The notes beneath the pieces are model-generated. The model was not told the origin of the DNA, searched no databases, and worked only from the letters and a program-made list of their open reading frames with translations. This document shows positions 58,576 to 64,000 of a stretch of DNA of 64,000 nt, one piece after another. The DNA comes from Omphalotus guepiniiformis (lineage: Eukaryota > Basidiomycota > Agaricomycetes > Agaricales > Omphalotaceae). Every line of letters begins with the position of its first letter. Position 1 is the first letter of the stretch. The position numbers and the translations under genes are program-made. The stretch spans positions 310,001 through 374,000 of the forward strand of contig JAQOOI010000078.1 in assembly GCA_028554645.1 (NCBI GenBank), written 5' to 3'.

Positions 58576-58986
58576 GCTCAGCGCTCATCTTGACGTCCCC
58601 ACCCACAAAAATCTCAAGACTTAATCAAGTACTTAGCATTTCGAATTTTCGTATTCTCGTAACCTTCGTACATTGATGAATATAGTAATTTACAACTTGT
58701 TCTATGTACCTTGTGCTAAGAGTAAAAGCGTAAGCGTAAGAAATTGTCTGGGGCTACATTTTGTCTCATTTATGCGGGTTTGACATTGCGATTGAAAAAG
58801 GTCTGGTTGGGAAAAAGGTTTTGGGGATCTTTGTATATGCGAAGTAAAGAAAAAAGAAACTGATGGTTAAAAGTACAAAGTGGTGGGCGGATTGAGTATG
58901 AGTCGTGACTCAATTCGTGCTTCAAGCGAAAGCACATCGACAGCAAAAACAGTCCAGAATCGAGAGTCGTGGGATCGAGAAACAGA
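58576..58986. other. Convergent intergenic region
   Basis: 3' flanks of the GluRS and UBR1 genes; no further feature seen. Confidence 0.5.
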
Positions 58987-61900
58987 TCAGAATGTCTCCC
59001 AACCACCAGAATCCAACGAGCTTTCCAACTTCCTCGCAATAACAGTCGGGATGCTATGATTCAACCAGGATTTCCGGATATCTTCCCAACGAGCATGGTG
59101 GAGGTATTGTCTGCGGCCTCGTCTGAAAGGTATCGAGGAGGTTAATGATCATCACCGCGTGAAACAAGGTCGTGAAAACCCACCTCATTGAAATATCCGA
59201 CTCGCCGTGAACATCTAGATATGGGGACTGACTGAACGTTCCGCTGTTGCCATACAGGTATAGAACGGTACATCGTTTGACAAGAAAGTAGAGTCCAAGT
59301 GCACCGCCGCAGCTACAAGCATCGAAGGGGTCAAAAGATGATAACAAAGGTCATAAACCAACCAAGTCAACTTACTCTCGAGTATGCATATTACACTCCC
59401 CTCGTCGCTCATCAGCATCCGTACAACACGTACTCTGGAAACACACAGTCGTGCCACACAAAAGACATATAGCCGCGTCAGCAGGTATAGTCCCACATCT
59501 CGAGCACGGCATCATCTTGTCCTGATCCACGAACAAATTGTCTAGGACCATCGGTAGCCGCGCGAGACGGTACACGCAAGGCATGTCAAGTACAATACCA
59601 AGGTTAAGCGGCGAAGCCGCATGAGAGTGTCCGTAATGCGCACACCATCCAGACAGGGCGTTCTGTAGTGTATCCTGGTGAGGTAGATCAGAGAGCGGTG
59701 GTATACCCAAGAAAGTGAGCAGACGGCTATACTCGCATGGTTCGTCTATCGCTCCAAAGTCAGGAGTGGGAAACGCAGTAGGTAAGACTGAACGGCAGAG
59801 TATAGCTGCTTTTCGTAGGAAAGGGAGGGTTAACTGATACAACAGCTTCTCGATCTTCGCTTCACCAAAAGCATCGAAAGCAAGCGTTGCCGTGTGTTCA
59901 AACACAGGTGAATGGCGGACTACGGACATGTAGAACATTCGCACGTCACCAAAGATGTGCTCGTTTTCACGTTCAGGGATTTGCGTCGTACTGTGACTCC
60001 GGATCTTGTTCAAAACAAAGACAAGACCAATAATAGTCCGTGCGAGGCATGCGTAGTAGGTGAGAATCATAACATGTCGGATTATTTCTGGTGCAACTGC
60101 TGCTGTTTCCACCAATACGGTGAATGGGTCCCTGAGAAGTAGAGGGAATGAGAACGATGTCAAAGAGCTTCTACTCCACTCTGGTAACAATCGTTTAATG
60201 ATAGCTTGCCGAACGGCTTCTCGTCCCTCGTCGGATCTTGTTTTGAAGTGTAGACCAGCTAGTCTGGCTAGTACACTGAAGAGCCCACGTATCATACGCA
60301 TCTGCGGTTCAGACAAATTGTCCACAAGCAGACCTCCGGGTGCATCAGAACCACGCTGAGCGATCTCGATGCAGGCGATCGTGTAGCCTATAAGCTCCTC
60401 CGGGAGGTAAATCCCAGCCCCACGTTCCCCAGACTCTGGCTCATGGCGTTCTCGTAAATGACGAGTTTGCTGTGACAGCGATTTGGAAACCACCATAACG
60501 GTATCAACCATCTTAATACCGTCATTACCTTCAGACCTCTCCGCACTCTTCATCGCTGTGGAATACCCAGAGTCTTGAGCACTCCAGAACACGAACTCGC
60601 CTGTTCCATTTCTGAACTGTAAAGCTTCCAGAGCTGGATCAGGCTTCGACTTGAGTATGCTAATTCCAGCAGACCGGGTCCAATCCGGGAAAGGTACCGA
60701 GTTGAGCTCAACAGGGGGAGGTTTCGTGACAGGAAGTATCACATTTCCCAAACTCTTGCACAGAGGGCATATGTACTCCTTTCGTGGAATGACTTCCGGA
60801 TGATTTCTAGTCGCTTGCGCACGATGTCTCTGTCGAATAGAGAGGCTGTAAACGTGAAAGCAGTCCAGGTGCATCATATGGCTGCATACTGATGCATGCA
60901 GCCCAAAGCGAGTATATTGACCTGGAAAACCGTCATAATTGAGTACCCCGTTCGTCTTGGTGTCAATGACCTCGGCATCACGTGGGGGAAATGTGGTTGG
61001 TGAACCCGAAGAACGATCCAATGAAGAGGATGTTTGAAGGACTTCATTGAGATATGCGGTGTGCCCGTCAGGCTGTCGTCGTATGAAGCGACTCGGCTGA
61101 ACCATTCCAAGGGTGCCAAAGGACCGGCTCGAGTTCAGATCCTCCTGACACACGATGCAAGTGCCGTAAGAAACCTCCTCTTCCTGAGCGTCCTCCATCT
61201 CCTGGTCCTCATCATCATCAACATCCTCGAAGTTGAAGGCAAAACTCTCTTGTTGTGCTTTCATCTGTTTCATGATGGCCTCTTGTCTAGCTTTTGCGGC
61301 TCGCTTTCTTGCTTCTTCAGGATCAGGTACACCAGCAGATCTGTCTGGTACGAAGCGTCGAACCTCCACCTCCTGAGGCGCATGAGTGTGAATCTGATCA
61401 AGTATCCACCCAACGCGGGCTTTGTATGTCTTCAGGCTGTCATGGTGTTCCAGAGTGCAGAGCACATCAATAAGATTCTTCTCCTCCTCAAATGCCTTCA
61501 CTGAGCAGAGATTGCAGAAAATCAAGGGTCGTTCAACTATAGCGAGCATCACCAGATGAAGAACCTGATCGAGGATTGCTTCTCCGGACGGCGGGACAGA
61601 CCCGGAACTGTCCGTTAGAACGAGAACGTTGTAAATGGCGTAGAACATGACTTGAAGGAGAGCTTCGGACTCGAATGTAGATGGAATGATGGCGAACGGG
61701 CCCCCAGCGATGTTCATTGGTTTGGGCACAAGCACTGGATCGGAGATCCCTAACTTCTTCATACGGTTTCGTAGAATCGTCTCTACCTCCTCTCGTTTGT
61801 TCCTTGTGTAATGGTAGAAAAACGGATTGACCTCGTCGAACATCTCGTCCTTCAGTTCATACATGCCAAAGTCCGAGATGGACTCTGGTGCACGGAAGTT

Positions 61901-64000
61901 GGTCACCTCTTTCAACACCCTCTCGAAGCACACATCCTCTACAAGACGTTCTGACACGCGCTTGATCAAGTCCGTGTACGTGCAGGGCCCAAGAGCTAAC
62001 GAATGAACGATCTCCCTCCGTGCCTGTTCCGCTATCGGCATTTTTGAGATACTGGCATTTTCGCTTAAGATTGTAATGAACACGTATAGAACCTCCTCAA
62101 CCATGCTAGACAGTTGTGAGTTATCATACGTCGAATGGAGGAAGGCACCAGAGAAGTAGCCAAGGAGGCCGAAACGGTCGAGAATGGTGACGATGACAGT
62201 ATTTGGATCCACGATGATGAGAGCGACTTGTAGAATGAAGAGATCCTGATCGTAGCATAGCTCTCGGAGCATAAAATCTCGGTAATGAAGGAGTTGTCCT
62301 CGTATGGCGAAACCGTTTCGAACCCACAAGCCAGTCCGAATTTGGGCGATCATAGCGAGCACTGAACGAGATACAATGTTGAGGCTCAAAAGATACGAAC
62401 GGTGAAACATGACAACTCACCTCGAAGTGGAAAGTCAATAACGGTGAGGACAGCCTGCTCACTCGCATGCCGTAGGATAATGTCCCTCACACCCGACATC
62501 CCCACTTCTCTCAAATTTTCCTCGGTGAGCAAGTCAACGTGCTTGAATAACTCCGCGAGCAACCAGTGTAAGGAATGGTGAAAGCTAACCCACCCCTCAA
62601 GAACGTCGAAATCCACAATGTAGTACATCGTGTCCCCAAAACTGACTTCGTGAAAAGCTATCGGTGGGAATTTCGTACGATCCAGCCTATCCTCCGCCAA
62701 CGTACACACCATCAAGATATGATGCACCACATTCGTTATGGCTGACACCAACTCCGCGGTGCTGGAGCGGCTGAAAGCCGACCCATAGACTTTAATCACT
62801 CTTGAAAGTGAGAGGGTGACATTGAAGACGCTTATCCACGCGTCAGTCTCAAACTCGATGTGACTTGTTACAGCTCGTTTATTCGGATTGACACACATGA
62901 ATAGTTGACATGTCTTCGCAAACTGCACAATGAATTCCCGGTTGTGTGCGATGAGTTGTTGCACGGGTTCATTATGACAGAGATAGCGCAAGTCGCTGAA
63001 CACAGGCATGAACCGTTTCGATTTGAATGGGAAGGAATCGACGTCAAGGACGCTGCCGTTGGATAGAGGAGGATATATGATATGCTTTTCAGCTATTTGA
63101 TTTGTGAAAAAGGCCGTGATGATTGCGAGAAGGCGTGTCACAAGCTTGTGATGGCGCACGATGTGGGAGGCGACGGATGGGACAGTAAACAGCTGCAAGG
63201 CAAAATATTTGATTGAAGTCTCGGCTTCTCTGTCGACAAGAAGGTAGGCATCGATTACTCGGTGATAAACTCTGGCAAAATGGCCAGCTACGGATGAGAT
63301 TGTTAGTGAATGTGCAATACAAGAAGAATCAGAATACCCACCAACAGCCAATTTGTGATCCCGACTGACTGTAAGAACAGCCGTGTAGATTTCCTTCAAA
63401 CTTAAACGCGGTTTCTTCCATAATCTCGTATGGCTCAAGAATAGAGCATCTAGTCTTGTTGGGTTAGGAATGTCCGGCATCGAATGAAGAGCCTGAGTGT
63501 TGTAAGAGTATGAGTTGTGATCTCGCTTGCGAGGAGAGAATAACTCTTCAGCGATGACTTCCCGAAGAATCAGGGTGTCAGTCCCCAATCGACTCTGAGT
63601 GAGGTCCGAGAGCCATTCAATGATAACAGACACGACCTGTTCGCGGAAAGTATCGTACGCACGACGAATGGTGACACCAAGGTCGATCTGTGTGATACTT
63701 TGGGCGACCTCGAGCAAATGAGGTACCTCAGTACTCATCTCTACGATGTCACGGCCGTGCTCGTCCATTCGATGAGCACAGTCGGACGCCTCGTCGCGTG
63801 TTCGTCCAGTAAGGTCACACAGAAGCTTTACAATTTCGTCAAAAGAATGTTTATCATCGTTCCAAATGATGACACAGTACTGGTCCTTCATCATCGGGTC
63901 TGCCGAGCTTTGCAAGCGTAGATCTGCTTCGTTTGTTGGTACACTAGGTTCGTCCGGAGAGAAGTCTAGCGTGTCAAGGATGAAGTCCAACGCATACCCA
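58987..64000 (-). CDS. UBR1: UBR1-type N-recognin E3 ubiquitin ligase, N-terminus beyond the window
   Basis: Exons on the minus strand: 64000(partial)-63342, 63287-62421, 62361-59376, 59312-59184 and 59122-58987, about 1590 residues in the window. A ClpS-like domain starts the visible part (YCVIIWNDDKHSFDEIVKLL, then RTRDEASDCAHRMDEHGRDI), the binding site for type 2 N-degrons. A long helical region follows, then the RING: GTCIVCQEDL, LHASVCSHMMHLDCFHVYSL and YICPLCKSLGNVILP. The C-terminal autoinhibitory cap is recognisable from MMPCSRCGTIPADAAICLLC, CNMHTRDCGGALGLYFLVKR and YLHHARWEDIRKSWLNHSIP. The UBR box lies further right, outside the window. The enzyme marks N-end-rule substrates together with a Rad6-type E2. 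The intron 63288-63341 is 54 nt and stop-free, so unspliced RNA would stay in frame. Confidence 0.92.

Overview
This is nuclear DNA of a filamentous basidiomycete, most likely a mushroom-forming agaricomycete. Genes sit close together on both strands and are cut by many 48-70 bp introns (GT-AG, a few GC-AG). The families present are typical of that group: a spliced OPT transporter, GT25, GMC oxidoreductase, H-type lectin, OTT_1508-like deaminase, Rgp1 and PSP1. Exon models were built by hand from splice sites, reading phase and remembered family sequences. Each model called complete sums to a whole number of codons, but none has been checked against RNA or a database.

Layout, left to right. 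1-286: end of a GT25 glycosyltransferase. 1189-5812: oligopeptide transporter of about 39 exons with four micro-exons (6, 4, 2 and 3 nt). 5813-7506: gene-free, rich in ACTGTATAC-like motifs. 7507-11695: Rgp1-like Rab-GEF subunit. 12775-13128: H-type lectin reading frame, possibly damaged. 13364-15624 and 17644-19144 (minus): two C2H2 zinc-finger proteins. Between them, 16056-17454 is a 1.4 kb element with terminal inverted repeats and a 7 bp target duplication. It carries a spliced, non-transposase-like reading frame and a 69 bp minisatellite. 20407-23868 (minus): GH99-like glycosidase with a long Pro/Ser-rich tail. 24051-24875: P-loop kinase-like protein. 26071-28457: amino-acid permease. 28590-30714: deaminase-domain gene with an in-frame stop.

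31475-33736 (minus): large protein of unknown function. It is divergent, across 233 bp, from 33970-37138, a bromodomain/BAH protein (RSC-type). 38172-40072: single-pass membrane protein. 40812-41430 (minus): secreted guanyl-type ribonuclease. 43026-45121: GMC oxidoreductase. 45320-46568 (minus): alpha/beta hydrolase. 48441-52045 (minus): PSP1-domain protein. 52826-53269 (minus): two intron-containing tRNA-Ala(AGC) genes, one with a D-arm insertion. 53361-54471 (minus): coiled-coil protein. 54769-55204: APC11. 55952-58575: organellar-type glutamyl-tRNA synthetase with an unusual first splice donor. 58987 to the right edge (minus): UBR1 N-recognin lacking its N-terminus.

The genes do not form a recognisable pathway or cluster. 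Housekeeping functions (chromatin, ubiquitin ligation, translation, Rab activation) are mixed with nutrient uptake (OPT, amino-acid permease) and secretory or degradative enzymes (RNase, GMC, hydrolase, GH99-like). The strongest unusual signals are the micro-exon series in the OPT gene, several non-GT splice donors, the TIR element with its passenger gene, and the paired tRNA-Ala genes.
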